This document shows positions 38,101 to 46,251 of a stretch of 64,000 bases of DNA, piece by piece; the first letter of the stretch is position 1; every line of letters starts with the position of its first letter. The position numbers and the translations under genes were made by a program. The notes beneath the pieces were generated by a model. The model was given only the letters and a program-made list of their open reading frames with translations, had not been told where the DNA came from and made no database searches. The stretch spans positions 1-64,000 of the forward strand of contig JAHBUW010000010.1 in NCBI GenBank assembly GCA_019637875.1. Reading direction: 5' to 3'. The DNA is from Pseudobdellovibrionaceae bacterium. Its GTDB lineage: Bacteria; Bdellovibrionota; Bdellovibrionia; Bdellovibrionales; Bdellovibrionaceae.

Positions 38101-39289
38101 GAAACTTCCCAAATCGTTCACCATGAACGATCTGGAGCCGCTCTTGTTCTCGAAAATCGGCTCGACCACATCCAATGTGGCGACCTGCGCGCTGCTCTCG
38201 GGCCGCGTCGCCGAGCGTTTGAACTCGGTGAAGGACGACGAGAAGTACTCGAGCTGGTTCAACTCGGTCTGGGGCACGCTCTGGCACTCGGAATCCGAGC
38301 TCGCGGCGATCGTCTTCCGTCACTGCATGCTCGACAACAACGCGGGCTACGGCAACCTCGTTGTCGAAGACAAGCTGCGCGTGAACGAGACCGGCAAGTA
38401 CACCTTCTTGGGTGGTTTGCAGATCAACCTGAACGTGGGCGAAAGCTTCTCGTTGGGTCGTTCGAATTCATGGGGTTACAGCTTTAAACCCACGGACGTC
38501 TTGGACGGTCCGATGATCGTCGGCGGCGCCGCGATCGGCGCGATGATCGGCGGCCCCGCGGGCGCGGTCGTCGGCGCGGGCGTGGGATTTGTCGGCTCGA
38601 AAGTATCGGATATCCTGAAGCCCATCTCGATCAGCTACGGCGGCGGGATGTCGAGCTCGGACGGAACCTCGGTCAGTCAATCGACCTATCTGGTCGCCCA
38701 GATCGCGCGCTTCTCGCTGGAGCTCACGAACTACGAACAGTGCCGTGTCGCGCGCTTCGATCCCGAATGGGCTTTGAAGATCACGACCGATAACTTGGGA
38801 CTGAACTCGCGTTTGGCGGAACTCGTCGCGCGCGGGGTCTTCATCTGCTCGGGTCGTCAGAACCAAGCGCCGCGGAATGTGGAAGAGTCTTACTTCTACT
38901 TCACGCAGCACTTTACCGAGGGTGACATGCTCGACCAAGCCGACCTGTACAACCACCCCTGGTTGCTGGGCCTGCGTGGCGTGCGTGAGTTCTCGACGTT
39001 CGTGAACTACACGAACTCTCAGGAAGTGCTGAACCTCGCGAACTTCACGAAGGGGATCTTCACCCCCGAAAAACGTCGTATCGCTTGGCCGCTCGCGCAC
39101 ATGGAGAACACCTACCGGAAGATGCTCCCGACCTATCCGGGGCTCTACACGATCGTCGACAACGGCGAGAAGACCAGCAACTACCCGCTGGCCGAGCGCC
39201 TGACGACGACCGACAACGACCTCAACTCCGAGGTTCGCTGTAAGATGAACGCCCAGGGCGTCTGCGCCGAGAAGCTGCAAACGAAGTAA
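35171..39289 (+). CDS. Giant lipoprotein, 1372 residues
   Basis: The lipobox LAAC puts the lipidated Cys at residue 22. ATG 35171 lies inside the preceding gene with AGGAG upstream. Two related modules are visible: residues about 67-160 (CLKDRANGETLRGQRFGIE ... GCIKW ... NPW) and about 405-500 (CIKDRWTGQDMADQPFQIE ... GCLSW ... NPW). A helical, charged segment follows (620-760). A glycine-zipper-like hydrophobic stretch lies near 1115-1150 (GGAAIGAMIGGPAGAVVGAG), which can insert in membrane. It is last in its operon and ends at a clear terminator. Function unknown; likely part of an envelope complex with the barrel protein. Confidence 0.8.
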   Translation: MVLGFNKNAALLLGSLLFLAACDKADEKANLVPGGESQATFLVDKASGEAELINPDTKDVWQTPISASFSFMACLKDRANGETLRGQRFGIEKQEDGTQLPVEEASDVNGCIKWVEEIPFNYFAKRSARLPITRYVLGQGIHAGRAEVKLAINPWALGSGARDKGDSVVFLRDQILPKNQMAPMGQMRATLSGESHGNADLWIPEVSINSLRRKDFADGQAIDLSFEVKPRVRVQNMNGEIDYFDLKAGEFDIVAHLIATDTGANQNERVLLTPQELQGSAKLIDGSLVVQTRTSLERRVSSGNLELALKLIPKSIGSLRSLNAFEGVYELGAAHELSRSPKGMLTQACRKGEITCRMSQTLEATSNFDKLRAQGYGLKNEPYIFSNLKLRFVSVEPGETATQRDVAYAASTCIKDRWTGQDMADQPFQIEYLDEKGAPIAAKTQTRMTNEEGCLSWESTIFHKYYQPERLIWHDLRITRPGGYQKSLRFALNPWDDKFTFGWDEREFSKDFTQKLQTRKKIPSRFFLADFGYHAIRFLYNIDRFMELEVKKTVLMELNPRVLRYSGIVNARRQIEDLRDGIYLMKVAIEKNYLDPADKGRHIKNKRENIPSAVIEELGGEVARKEYITSQTHLVRVVDGRIIHPVELTMRDLRLMRVRSNFLIQLETVDERLLQGHQVLREQYKKDLAILAERRGAMKDLPVDQREAELRKEAEDRKAKLESAFFLLKERLASEAPSLDNMNLALEESVMAPLKAALDTNDFTDVKLPSNEDFDVNNFIEKDSGLERRTFVGPVIYLSNGYSDSVRATDNLDEARCQEPYSEDLAQKGLASNAAIAKEAYKWEEMALFTSKEKDIASSRQNNAYRFSKYYGSLKHLCYKQVDDLIAREKQMEAFYHENMPVLSSIYNYVSLYNLEFLSFGLEQPKKLDESCQGSVESCMRTTQERILQPANALKYVNQEFAARQRAHSRNANDQIAKLPKSFTMNDLEPLLFSKIGSTTSNVATCALLSGRVAERLNSVKDDEKYSSWFNSVWGTLWHSESELAAIVFRHCMLDNNAGYGNLVVEDKLRVNETGKYTFLGGLQINLNVGESFSLGRSNSWGYSFKPTDVLDGPMIVGGAAIGAMIGGPAGAVVGAGVGFVGSKVSDILKPISISYGGGMSSSDGTSVSQSTYLVAQIARFSLELTNYEQCRVARFDPEWALKITTDNLGLNSRLAELVARGVFICSGRQNQAPRNVEESYFYFTQHFTEGDMLDQADLYNHPWLLGLRGVREFSTFVNYTNSQEVLNLANFTKGIFTPEKRRIAWPLAHMENTYRKMLPTYPGLYTIVDNGEKTSNYPLAERLTTTDNDLNSEVRCKMNAQGVCAEKLQTK

Positions 39290-39321
39290 GTCCTCGGTTC
39301 ATTTGTTAGATGAACGCAAAA

Positions 39322-39345
39322 GGCTCCCCGACGGGAGCCTTTTTT
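39322..39345 (+). terminator. Rho-independent terminator
   Basis: GGCTCCC (39322-39328), CGAC loop, GGGAGCC (39333-39339), then TTTTTT. It ends the barrel/giant lipoprotein operon. Confidence 0.93.
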
Positions 39346-39376
39346 CGTTTCGGCGATGGCTGTTTACGGACGCGGG

Positions 39377-39784
39377 TCAGTAGCGCACTTTCGCGCGGTT
39401 CTTTTTGATGTCGGACTTGAGTTTCTTCCCCTCGACCCGTTTACGCTGCGAGGATTTGGTCGGCTTCGTTTTTCGACGGGGTGGATCGCGGTGGTACGCG
39501 CGCTCCAGATGGGCATCGAGTTTCGCGATGCAGTTCTTGCGGTTCATCTCTTGATCGCGGGACTCTTCGGAGCGGATCAGCAGATCCCCTTCGGTCGTCA
39601 GCTTATTCCCGATCTTTTCGAGGATGCGGGCGCGCTCTTGCTCGGTGAAGGCCTGCGAGTTCGGCACATTGAAGCGCAACTGCACCGCGGAATTCGTGCG
39701 GTTCACGTTCTGGCCCCCGGGTCCCCGACTGCGGGCCACGCTGAAATCCAGTTCGCTCCAAGGAATTTTCGCAACCCATCTCAC
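39377..39784 (-). CDS. arfB: Alternative ribosome-rescue factor ArfB
   Basis: 135 residues. The GGQ motif (23-25, in SRGPGGQNVNRTNSAVQLRF) is that of class I release factors, and the protein lacks the codon-recognition domains. The C-terminal tail is long and basic (RRKTKPTKSSQRKRVEGKKLKSDIKKNR), which in ArfB/YaeJ enters the empty mRNA channel of stalled ribosomes. It hydrolyses peptidyl-tRNA on non-stop complexes. Single gene, convergent with the operon terminator. Confidence 0.95.
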   Translation of the reverse strand: MRWVAKIPWSELDFSVARSRGPGGQNVNRTNSAVQLRFNVPNSQAFTEQERARILEKIGNKLTTEGDLLIRSEESRDQEMNRKNCIAKLDAHLERAYHRDPPRRKTKPTKSSQRKRVEGKKLKSDIKKNRAKVRY

Positions 39785-40026
39785 CGACGGCCTCCTGAAC
39801 CCTATCTTGAGGTGCCCTTACGAAAAAGGCCAAAGAAATCGCCCCCGGCCTGCGAAAGCGGTGACGATTTTGGTCGCCGCTCATTGCCCCTTCTTCTCTA
39901 CGGAAAACCTGAACGGGCGACGTGCGCAGAGATCGACTAAGATTCGGCCTCAACAACGTACGCATCCCGTCCGACCTCTTTGAACTTCCAAATAGCTGAT
40001 GGATTTAGCTCTCCTTGGAGGAACCG

Positions 40027-41115
40027 ATGACGTACCAAAGCGCAGTCTTGGCGATCCTTTTCGCGGCGGCCCCGGCCCTCGCGAATCTGCCCGCCTTTCC
40101 TGAAACCATCGACTTCACGCCCAGCGACCGTCCGGAATATCAAGGCGGCGTCGACTTCCGCACTCCCGTCCCCAATCCCGATTTCAACGAAATCATCGGC
40201 GGCGGGATGACCGTGCCCACGATCTACTTCCTGCCCATCATCAATACCGAAACCGAACAGTGTGACGAACCGAAGTTGGACTTGCTACTGACCTCGGGCG
40301 CCGTGGCCGCGAACCTTTGCGCGCGCAGCCTGTCGTTTTGTTCGGAGCAAGGGACCTGCATCTTGAAGGCAGACGGTGAATGGCGCACCTATAACGTCAT
40401 CCGCCGTGTTCAAGGCGTCGACCGGTTTCAAGACGTGCGCGGCGCCTGCCGTTTCGGCTTCGGCGTGCGCTCGATCTGTTTGGATCCATTTTATTCGGTG
40501 GCGGCGGACCTTTCACTTTATGCTCCGGGCGACGTCCTTTATATCCCCGCCTTGCGTGACGTGCTTTTGCCGAACGGTGAACTACATGACGGCTACGTGA
40601 TCGTGCGCGATCAAGGGCGCGGCGTGAAAGGCTCGGGTCGCTTCGACTTTTTCACCGGCGGGATGGGCTGGAAGGACAAGAAAAACCCCTTCGTGAAGCT
40701 GCGCTTCAACGCGAAGGGCACGGGACTGCCCTTTCACCGCGTGGTCGGCCAGGTGGCCGATCTTGTGCGCATGAAACGCGCCTTCCCCGTTTTACCTTGG
40801 CCCAATGAAGGTCTGGTCGACGCGAACCTCGCGCAAGAAAACACCGCGGGCACACCGACCTCGGCCCTTCCCAGCGGGATGCGCGCGGCCGCCCCCGTCG
40901 TCGCCACTAGTCCCAAAATCGACTGGCAGGCGCACAGCCGATCGCTACCGGATCTGCGTCGCGAATCGATCGCGGACATGCGCGCATATATCGAAGAGGC
41001 CACCCGCCAGGGCGCGCTCCTGATTCGCGAGCGAAACTCCGCACTGCCCGAAGCGCTGATTCGTTCGGCCCTGCCCGATGCCCGCATTCAAGGCGCCCCC
41101 GCGACTCATCAATAG
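40027..41115 (+). CDS. Exported protein with 3D (MltA-like) domain
   Basis: 362 residues; GGAGG precedes ATG 40027. Signal peptide ends near PALA. Residues about 150-225 contain ICLDPFYSVAADLSLYAPGDVLYIPAL then DGYVIVRDQGRGVKGSGRFDFFTG, the double-psi-barrel 3D domain named for its three aspartates, found in lytic transglycosylases such as MltA and in Rpf-like wall enzymes. It should act on peptidoglycan in the periplasm. The C-terminal 100 residues are helical and Ala/Arg-rich without a known domain. Confidence 0.8.
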   Translation: MTYQSAVLAILFAAAPALANLPAFPETIDFTPSDRPEYQGGVDFRTPVPNPDFNEIIGGGMTVPTIYFLPIINTETEQCDEPKLDLLLTSGAVAANLCARSLSFCSEQGTCILKADGEWRTYNVIRRVQGVDRFQDVRGACRFGFGVRSICLDPFYSVAADLSLYAPGDVLYIPALRDVLLPNGELHDGYVIVRDQGRGVKGSGRFDFFTGGMGWKDKKNPFVKLRFNAKGTGLPFHRVVGQVADLVRMKRAFPVLPWPNEGLVDANLAQENTAGTPTSALPSGMRAAAPVVATSPKIDWQAHSRSLPDLRRESIADMRAYIEEATRQGALLIRERNSALPEALIRSALPDARIQGAPATHQ

Positions 41116-41154
41116 AATCTAGCCATCCCCGCGCGTCCGTGACAGACTGCGGGG

Positions 41155-41850
41155 ATGACAATGGAACCCAGCCCCGGCCCCCATCCCGAAACTCGTAACG
41201 GCCCCCGCGGCGCCCTGATCGGCGCGACGGGCCTCGTCGGCCGCCAACTGCTCCAGGCCCTGCTCGCAGACCCGCGACTGGGTGAACTCGCGACGATCGC
41301 GCGCCGACCCATCGAAAATCAAGAGCATCCCGCGTGGACGCAGATGATGATCGAAGACTTCGGCCAGATTTCGTCGCTGAAGCTTCCGCCGGATCTCGAT
41401 TTCGCGATCAGCTGTTTAGGCTCAACGTTGAAACAAGCCGGCTCGCGCGAAAATTTCCGCCGCATCGACTTCGACTACAACCTCGCCTTCGCGAAGCTCG
41501 CGCGCGCGTCGGGCGTGAAACACTACATCCTGCTGAGTGCGGCGGGCGTCTCGGCGGACTCACGGATCTTCTACAACAAAGTGAAGGGCGAACTCGAAGA
41601 CGCGGTGGCGGCACTCGACTTCCCGGCACTGACGATCGTGCGCCCGGGCCTCCTGATGGGCGAACGCACAGAAAACCGCCCCATGGAGAAACTCTTCATC
41701 CGCGTCACCAACTGGCTGACCGGCGTCGTCGGCTCCTCCCGACTCAAAGCCTTCGCGACCCCCGTCCCGGAGCTCGTCACCTGCCTCAAAGCCAACGCCT
41801 TCGCCAACGTCGACCACGACGTCCACATCATCAACCCCAGCGAAATCTAA
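41155..41850 (+). CDS. NAD(P)-binding Rossmann protein, HTATIP2/YwnB-like
   Basis: 231 residues. The N-terminal GATGLVGRQLLQALL is a dinucleotide-binding glycine motif (GxTGxxG). SCLGSTLKQAGSRENFRRIDF and the later FYNKVKGELEDAV give the Tyr/Lys-like region of atypical short-chain dehydrogenases such as HTATIP2 (TIP30) and bacterial oxidoreductases of unknown substrate. The first dozen residues before GALIGATG are poorly conserved; ATG 41161 is an alternative start. Cytoplasmic; substrate unknown. Confidence 0.8.
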   Translation: MTMEPSPGPHPETRNGPRGALIGATGLVGRQLLQALLADPRLGELATIARRPIENQEHPAWTQMMIEDFGQISSLKLPPDLDFAISCLGSTLKQAGSRENFRRIDFDYNLAFAKLARASGVKHYILLSAAGVSADSRIFYNKVKGELEDAVAALDFPALTIVRPGLLMGERTENRPMEKLFIRVTNWLTGVVGSSRLKAFATPVPELVTCLKANAFANVDHDVHIINPSEI

Positions 41851-41896
41851 AGGTCAGCAAAGCGCCACCTCAAGGCCCAACGGAAGCGAGCGGCGC

Positions 41897-42007
41897 GCGG
41901 GATTTGGTGGAGGGCGAGGCGCGAAGGGGTCCCCGACCGGAGGCGTGCTACGTGCACGTCGGAGGGAGGCGGGCCCCGAAGCAACGAAGCCCTCCGCCAA
42001 ATCCCGC
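41897..42007. repeat. Long nested inverted repeat (possible structured RNA or dispersed repeat)
   Basis: Outer arms 41897-41915 and 41989-42007 pair over 19 bp with one G-U. Inside, GGGGTCC (41926-41932) pairs with GGGCCCC (41971-41977), and CGTGC/GCACG (41944-41948, 41954-41958) form the tip. It lies between two convergent genes, and nothing else is seen in 41851-42066. The structure is too elaborate for a simple terminator and has no T-run. Confidence 0.6.
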
Positions 42008-42066
42008 CGCCGCGCCAGTCCGGCGAAAGCCGGCCACGCAAACCAACGGGACCACCACTCACAAAG

Positions 42067-44322
42067 CTAAAAAGAATATTTCAACCCAGCCATGAAGGAC
42101 TGGGGCTTCCCGGGCCGCGCCCCAAAGGGCCTCTCGGCGACGAGATACTTCCGCCCCAAAACGTTATCCGCTTTGGCGAACACCTGAAAGCTTTCGGACC
42201 AAGTATAAAGCCCGTTCCAGTCGACGATCCCGTAAGACGGAATGGACTGCCGACCGGCCTCGACGCTTTGATCGAACATCTCGCCCTGGTAGGTGAAGTT
42301 GAGCGCTTGTTTGAAGCGTCCCTGCTCGTGACCGACGATGAAGGTGTACTGCATCTCGGGCACGTACGGGAGCGGATCGCCCGAACGCACGGTCCCCACG
42401 CCCCACTCGGCGTTCGCCGAAGTGAATTCGTTTGCGAAACGACCTTGGATGTAGGTGACGTTCAACTGCACCGGGAACCAAGCGCCCCACGCGCGCAGAT
42501 TGTGACCCACGCGGGCCTCGATCCCACGAATGATCGCGGCCCCACCATTGAACTGCGTATCGAGTTGCCCCGCCGCGCAGCCGGTGGAAGCGGTACAGGT
42601 GCCGGTGATGTTCGAGTAGTTGTTCTGGAAGTAAACAAGATCCGCCTCGGTCGTGCGCGACTCGGAGAGGTACTTCACGCCCGCTTCGAGGTTCACGCTC
42701 TCTTCGCGCGCTTCCGCGCCGTTCGGATCCAGCCCCGATGCCGTCACCGCCGAATTCAAAGAGGCCTTCAACGACAACGTCGGCCCGATCTTACGCAGAA
42801 GACCCACGCCCGGCACGAAGTACGAATCCCCGCGACGACGATCCGTACCCGCGACTTTGTCGCGCGCATTGAAGATGATCGACTCGTAACGCCCCATCAC
42901 CGAGAAGACCCAGTCGTCCCAGCTGATGTCGTCTTGGAAACCCAACGAAGACGCGAGCGCCCAATCTTGATTAAGCTTGTCGATGTTCCCTGCGGTCACG
43001 CGATTCAAACGCCCGCCAACCATATCGAACGTATCGTAGGTGTGATTGCGATCGATCTGATCCTGGTGCACGCGCGCGATGGTTTTGAACGAGTGGTTCG
43101 GCCCGTAACCGACGAGATCCCCGGTCCAGATCGCCTGCACGCCCTGGCTGACGAATTTACGATCGTTGTTCGCGTAAATCACTTGGCCTTGCGTGCCGCC
43201 GACGGAGCTTGAGTCTTCCGTTCCGCGCAGAATCCCCGCGAACAAAGCATCGGCGCCCGTCGGGTTTTGCAGAACCGATTTCAAATTTTTCGTGGCATCA
43301 CCGAAGCGATCAATGCGGTACCAATCGCGGGCGTAATCGTGACGATAGGCCGCGACTTTCAAAAGCCCCGCCTCGCCGATCTGCCGGTTGTATTCGAGCT
43401 GGACGAGGTAGTGATTCCAATTCATTTCGTCCAGCGCGGACGAAGCGTAGCGCCGGTAAGGGCTCGCGTCGAAGTCGTCATCGGTCAAGCCGAGGTAGGT
43501 TTCGTGCGAACGCTCGTAGCCGTAACCCAAACGCAGTTCCACGAACTGCACGCGGTCGTCCACCGTCGGCAGATCGAAACGGAACTTCCCTTGCACGTCG
43601 CCGCGCTGAAAGCCCGTGGGTCCACCGCCGTCGATCTCTTTGAAGCCATTCGAGCCCATATGCGAGGCCTCGACCAGGTAGCCGCCCCACGAGGTGCCGC
43701 CGCCGGTATAGAGCTTCGTATTGCTGGTGCCGAACGAGCCGTAACCGAAATCGATGCTCGACTTCGGCGTCACCGGAATCGCACGCGTATTGTAATTGAT
43801 CGCGCCGCCGATGGAGTTCGGTCCGTACAGCATCGCCGAGTAGCCTTTGAAGATCTGCAGCTCTTCGGCCAGGTTCAAAGACGGCGTGTAGTAAGCGGCC
43901 GGTGCCGAGTACGGCGCGGGACCGATCAGGATCTCGTCCTGCATGATGACGATTTTTTTCGAACGGTCGGGATTCGTCCCGCGCAGGCCGATATTGGGGC
44001 GAAGCCCCTGGCCTTCCTCATCGCGGACGTAAACGCCCGGTGCTTGGCGCAGGGCCCGTCCCACGTCGGTCAAACGCGCTTCTTCCAGAGTCTCTTTGGA
44101 AATGCGTTTGGGCGCCGCGGGCTGCGAAAGCTCTTCGGCCTGCATGCCGGTCACCCGGATCGTCGACAGCTGCGTTTCCGCGCTGGCCTCTTCAACGGGC
44201 GTCGGGTTGGGAGTCGGAGTCGCGGAAAGTTCGGGGGCCACGTCCTGCGCCAGCGCCATCAAAGGCGCGGCCAAGGGGGCGGCCAGCGCCACCCACAGGC
44301 TCAGAAAGAGCGATTTAGTCAT
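42067..44322 (-). CDS. FecA-like TonB-dependent outer-membrane receptor
   Basis: 751 residues. Signal peptide, then a Pro-Thr segment and a TonB box (STIRVTG, about residue 53). The plug has VGRALRQAPGVYVRDEEGQG and RPNIGLRGTNPDRSKKIVIMQDEI, then FKGYSAMLYGPNSIGGAINY, the standard TonB-dependent plug. About 500 residues of barrel follow and the C-terminus is AGLKYSF with terminal Phe. Best fits the FecA/iron-chelate group. It overlaps imelysin by 8 bp and closes an operon that also encodes TonB and a Fe-binding protein, so iron uptake is the likely role. Confidence 0.92.
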   Translation of the reverse strand: MTKSLFLSLWVALAAPLAAPLMALAQDVAPELSATPTPNPTPVEEASAETQLSTIRVTGMQAEELSQPAAPKRISKETLEEARLTDVGRALRQAPGVYVRDEEGQGLRPNIGLRGTNPDRSKKIVIMQDEILIGPAPYSAPAAYYTPSLNLAEELQIFKGYSAMLYGPNSIGGAINYNTRAIPVTPKSSIDFGYGSFGTSNTKLYTGGGTSWGGYLVEASHMGSNGFKEIDGGGPTGFQRGDVQGKFRFDLPTVDDRVQFVELRLGYGYERSHETYLGLTDDDFDASPYRRYASSALDEMNWNHYLVQLEYNRQIGEAGLLKVAAYRHDYARDWYRIDRFGDATKNLKSVLQNPTGADALFAGILRGTEDSSSVGGTQGQVIYANNDRKFVSQGVQAIWTGDLVGYGPNHSFKTIARVHQDQIDRNHTYDTFDMVGGRLNRVTAGNIDKLNQDWALASSLGFQDDISWDDWVFSVMGRYESIIFNARDKVAGTDRRRGDSYFVPGVGLLRKIGPTLSLKASLNSAVTASGLDPNGAEAREESVNLEAGVKYLSESRTTEADLVYFQNNYSNITGTCTASTGCAAGQLDTQFNGGAAIIRGIEARVGHNLRAWGAWFPVQLNVTYIQGRFANEFTSANAEWGVGTVRSGDPLPYVPEMQYTFIVGHEQGRFKQALNFTYQGEMFDQSVEAGRQSIPSYGIVDWNGLYTWSESFQVFAKADNVLGRKYLVAERPFGARPGKPQSFMAGLKYSF

Positions 44323-45619
44323 TGTCGCCTTGGTATCCGGGAGGCGCGCGCAGCGACAACATCGTCAGGACATCGGTCTTAAACAAAGTCGTGATCACGC
44401 GCAGGTCTTGAAACATCGCGCAGACGGGAACACGGCGATCGGTGACGGTCGTCGCGCGGCAGTCTTCCGCCAGCATATTGTCGATCTGCTCTTGCAGGGT
44501 CGTGCCTTCGGCCTCCACCGCCGCGAGCGAAACGTCCAAACGTTCCATCGCCACGCGCAGCTCGTCGACCGCACCCGGATAACCGCGGCTGATCAACAGA
44601 TCGTCGATACCGAATGCTTTTTCGGCGGGATTGCGCGAGCCCCAGAATATCTCTTTGAAGTTGTCGAACTGCATGCGGATGCCTTCGAACGCCAAACCGC
44701 TGTAGGGGTGCTCGGCGTTTTCGGGGCATTTCCAAGAGTCGCTCGTGCAAAGCTTATGCAAACCCAAGGGGCGTCCCAGGCGTTCGTCTTTCAGTTTTTC
44801 GAAAGCGAACATGCCGTGCACGACCGCGGTGACCGCTTCCTTCATGTCGGGATAGACGCTGCCGTCGATCATCGATTTGGAGTAGTTCCCCTCTTCGACG
44901 TCCCAACGCTTTTCCAAGTACACGGCCGCATCCATCACGTCTTGCGAAAGGCGTTCCGCCAAAGCGCAGCGGTCGACGGTCTTTTCAACGGCGGGCTTTT
45001 CGGTCCACGCCTTGACCAGCGGGAAGGCCCGCGCATTACAAGCCGATTTCAGATTCGGTTCGAAAAGCAGATACTCGATGGCACCCAGGCCACGCAGATT
45101 CACGCCCAAGGCAGAAACGGGTTTCGCCGCCTCACGGGTCAAGGCCTCGACCTCTTGGTCGATGCCGCAGGTATTGATGAAGGGCCAAGCGTAAATGCGC
45201 GACTGCAACGCGCCTTTGTCTTCCGCCAGCGGACCGAAGGTCACCACGGCCAGACCGTGAAAGGCCAGCATCGCGTCGCGGAAGGCGTTCTTCGCCGAAG
45301 TTTGCGCCGAGGGCGTCATCTTCGATTCGCACGAAGCCTGAAGTGTCGCGCGCAGAACCTCCGCCTTCAGACGGAAGTTGCGGACGTCCTTGACGACCAG
45401 ATTGGTGCCCAGATTCACGAGCATTTTCGCGTCGGTGAACTCACCTTCGTTGGGCTTTTCAAAACCGGGAGGGAACGGATTTTTACCGACGGGTCCTTGG
45501 GGCGCGGGACCACTGTCCCCTTGGCGGCGCGGCGTATTGCCGAAGTCCGAGCAGCTCACGACGACAAAAATAAGTGCGGTCAGAGAAGCGACTCCGCGCA
45601 CGAGTTGGGGCATTTTCAT
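44315..45619 (-). CDS. Imelysin family lipoprotein
   Basis: 434 residues with lipobox VVSC at Cys23. The helical-bundle repeats of the imelysin family are visible, including AMLAFHGLAVVTFGPLAED in the first half and a second bundle later (GIDDLLISRGYPGAVDELRVAMERL). The usual GxHxxE metal motif is replaced: here it reads RGLGAIEYLLFE, with the Glu kept and the His lost. Imelysin proteins (IrpA, EfeO-like) take part in iron acquisition. It lies between tonB and the receptor in the operon. Confidence 0.85.
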   Translation of the reverse strand: MKMPQLVRGVASLTALIFVVVSCSDFGNTPRRQGDSGPAPQGPVGKNPFPPGFEKPNEGEFTDAKMLVNLGTNLVVKDVRNFRLKAEVLRATLQASCESKMTPSAQTSAKNAFRDAMLAFHGLAVVTFGPLAEDKGALQSRIYAWPFINTCGIDQEVEALTREAAKPVSALGVNLRGLGAIEYLLFEPNLKSACNARAFPLVKAWTEKPAVEKTVDRCALAERLSQDVMDAAVYLEKRWDVEEGNYSKSMIDGSVYPDMKEAVTAVVHGMFAFEKLKDERLGRPLGLHKLCTSDSWKCPENAEHPYSGLAFEGIRMQFDNFKEIFWGSRNPAEKAFGIDDLLISRGYPGAVDELRVAMERLDVSLAAVEAEGTTLQEQIDNMLAEDCRATTVTDRRVPVCAMFQDLRVITTLFKTDVLTMLSLRAPPGYQGDND

Positions 45620-45626
45620 GGGAACC

Positions 45627-46217
45627 TCACATTCGGTATTCGACGGGGAGCACGAAGACCCATTGCTGCTTCTTCACCTCATCGGGGAAGGGCTTGAGTC
45701 CACTGATCTGAGAGATCAACTCCCGCGCGGCTTTATTCAAAGTTTCAAATTCACTGGTCGAAACCAACTCGGCGGCGGCGACGCTACCGTCCCGACGCAA
45801 GGTGAATTTCACCAGCACTTTCCCCTGCTGGCGAAGACGTTTCGCGAGCAAGGGATACTGCTTCTTTTTCTCGAGCATGGCCTGAAGTTCGATGCGGTAA
45901 CGTTCTTGCGCCGAAACTTCGATGCCATTTGCGGTGCCGTAAACCTCGGAAGCCCCCGCCGACCCCGAAGGACCGGATTCTTCCGACGTTTGCGCAACCG
46001 TGTCGATCGCTCGGTCTTCCTTCGGCAAAGCCGGGGCCGTCTCATCCGAGACGACCGGCTTCGCTTTCGGAACCGCGGGCTTCATTACCCGCGGAATCTC
46101 CGCCCGTTGGACAGAGACTTGGTCGGAATTGCCTTTCACTTCAAACAACACGACCTCGACGACTTCATTCGGAGTCGTGGAAGCGTGGCCGATCCATAAG
46201 TAACCGGCCACATGCAT
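45627..46217 (-). CDS. tonB: TonB family energy-transducing protein
   Basis: At least 196 residues. The C-terminal domain (YPLLAKRLRQQGKVLVKFTL, then VEYR at the end) is the TonB/TolA C-terminal fold; the middle is Pro/Lys-rich. From ATG 46217 the inner-membrane anchor is incomplete and no ribosome site exists. The frame is open further upstream and encodes INKPLWGGIALSLT in front of that Met, which completes a transmembrane helix. The codon at 46259 is ATA, preceded by AGAGG. Start from ATA is possible and would overlap the preceding gene by 8 bp. It delivers proton-motive energy to the receptor at 42067. Confidence 0.88.
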   Translation of the reverse strand: MHVAGYLWIGHASTTPNEVVEVVLFEVKGNSDQVSVQRAEIPRVMKPAVPKAKPVVSDETAPALPKEDRAIDTVAQTSEESGPSGSAGASEVYGTANGIEVSAQERYRIELQAMLEKKKQYPLLAKRLRQQGKVLVKFTLRRDGSVAAAELVSTSEFETLNKAARELISQISGLKPFPDEVKKQQWVFVLPVEYRM

Positions 46218-46251
46218 TGTCAGAGAGAGGGCAATTCCACCCCAAAGAGGC

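Noticed and set aside
44096-45697. 533-codon plus-strand frame
   Set aside because: Opposite to the imelysin and receptor genes, which are clearly real; the frame has antisense composition.
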